A DNA stretch of 55,278 nucleotides from Iningainema tapete BLCC-T55 (lineage in GTDB: Bacteria > Cyanobacteriota > Cyanobacteriia > Cyanobacteriales > Nostocaceae), in the NCBI RefSeq assembly GCF_014698965.1, contig NZ_JACXAE010000120.1, positions 1 through 55,278 of the forward strand, given 5' to 3'. How positions within the stretch are numbered: position 1 is the first letter of the stretch; every line of letters starts with the position of its first letter. Under the pieces are notes generated by a model, which worked only from the letters and a program-made list of their open reading frames with translations, had not been told where the DNA came from and made no database searches. The position numbers and the translations under genes are program-made. Positions 55,231 through 55,278 of the stretch are shown here, piece by piece.

Positions 55231-55278
55231 ACTGTATATGTAGATACTTTTTACTCACTTTTGTTGTCTTATGGACTT

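Overview
The window reads as a chromosome segment of a filamentous (Nostocales-type) cyanobacterium. The evidence is moderate GC, many HIP1 octamers (GCGATCGC), the pds-crtB carotenoid pair, PEP-CTERM and SLH/OprB-type proteins, a pentapeptide-repeat protein and many short palindromic dispersed repeats. No rRNA, CRISPR array, integrase, transposase or complete insertion sequence was seen. There is one tRNA (Ser-GCU).

Layout. 0-8 kb: an edge-truncated RelE-type toxin with its antitoxin, a small secreted Cys protein, a large secreted HExxHxxGxxH protease, a pentapeptide-repeat protein and an Eis-like acetyltransferase. 8-13 kb: an integron-like gene-cassette array without an integrase. Three well-formed attC sites and one half-degenerate site separate small mobile-type genes (alpha/beta hydrolase, JAB-like protein with partner, MltR-like protein). 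Many broken pieces lie between them (metE, GIY-YIG, ParE, PIN, antitoxin).

13-25 kb: the most interesting region. It holds a class II lanthipeptide locus with a membrane-fusion protein, a precursor peptide with a GG leader, a C39-peptidase ABC exporter and LanM. Next to it are an SLH/OprB porin, a PEP-CTERM protein that looks like the All3515 (Zur-repressed) family, and a PEP-CTERM-like vanadium haloperoxidase homologue. Five 15-bp 7-1-7 inverted repeats resembling Zur boxes lie upstream of these genes. The LanC domain of this LanM has Ser and Asn where two of the three zinc ligands are expected. The hypothesis is a zinc-starvation-induced RiPP system whose synthetase no longer needs zinc. 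The alternative is Fur control and a decayed cyclase.

25-41 kb: mostly housekeeping and envelope genes (S4 protein, GlsB-like protein, beta-helix protein, crcB, Uma2, SH3, L,D-transpeptidase, ligA, dolichol-phosphate-type glycosyltransferase, NlpC/P60, serine hydrolase, outer-membrane barrel-like protein, amino-acid-binding lipoprotein). Also here are a decayed cytochrome c peroxidase and a coupled small-protein/aspartic-protease pair. 41-55 kb: tRNA-Ser, crtB-crtP, a STAS protein, and a polysaccharide locus (PIG-L deacetylase, cellulose-synthase-like GT2, two DUF3131 genes broken by nonsense and frameshift changes). After that come an OmpR-type regulator, a histidine kinase split by one stop codon, and a chimeric ClC-receiver protein.

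Two themes recur. Dispersed palindromic repeats have entered coding sequences in frame (lanM, ligA, the response regulator). Gene decay is concentrated in 7.9-13 kb and 47-55 kb. Family assignments are from motif recognition only; no database search was run.
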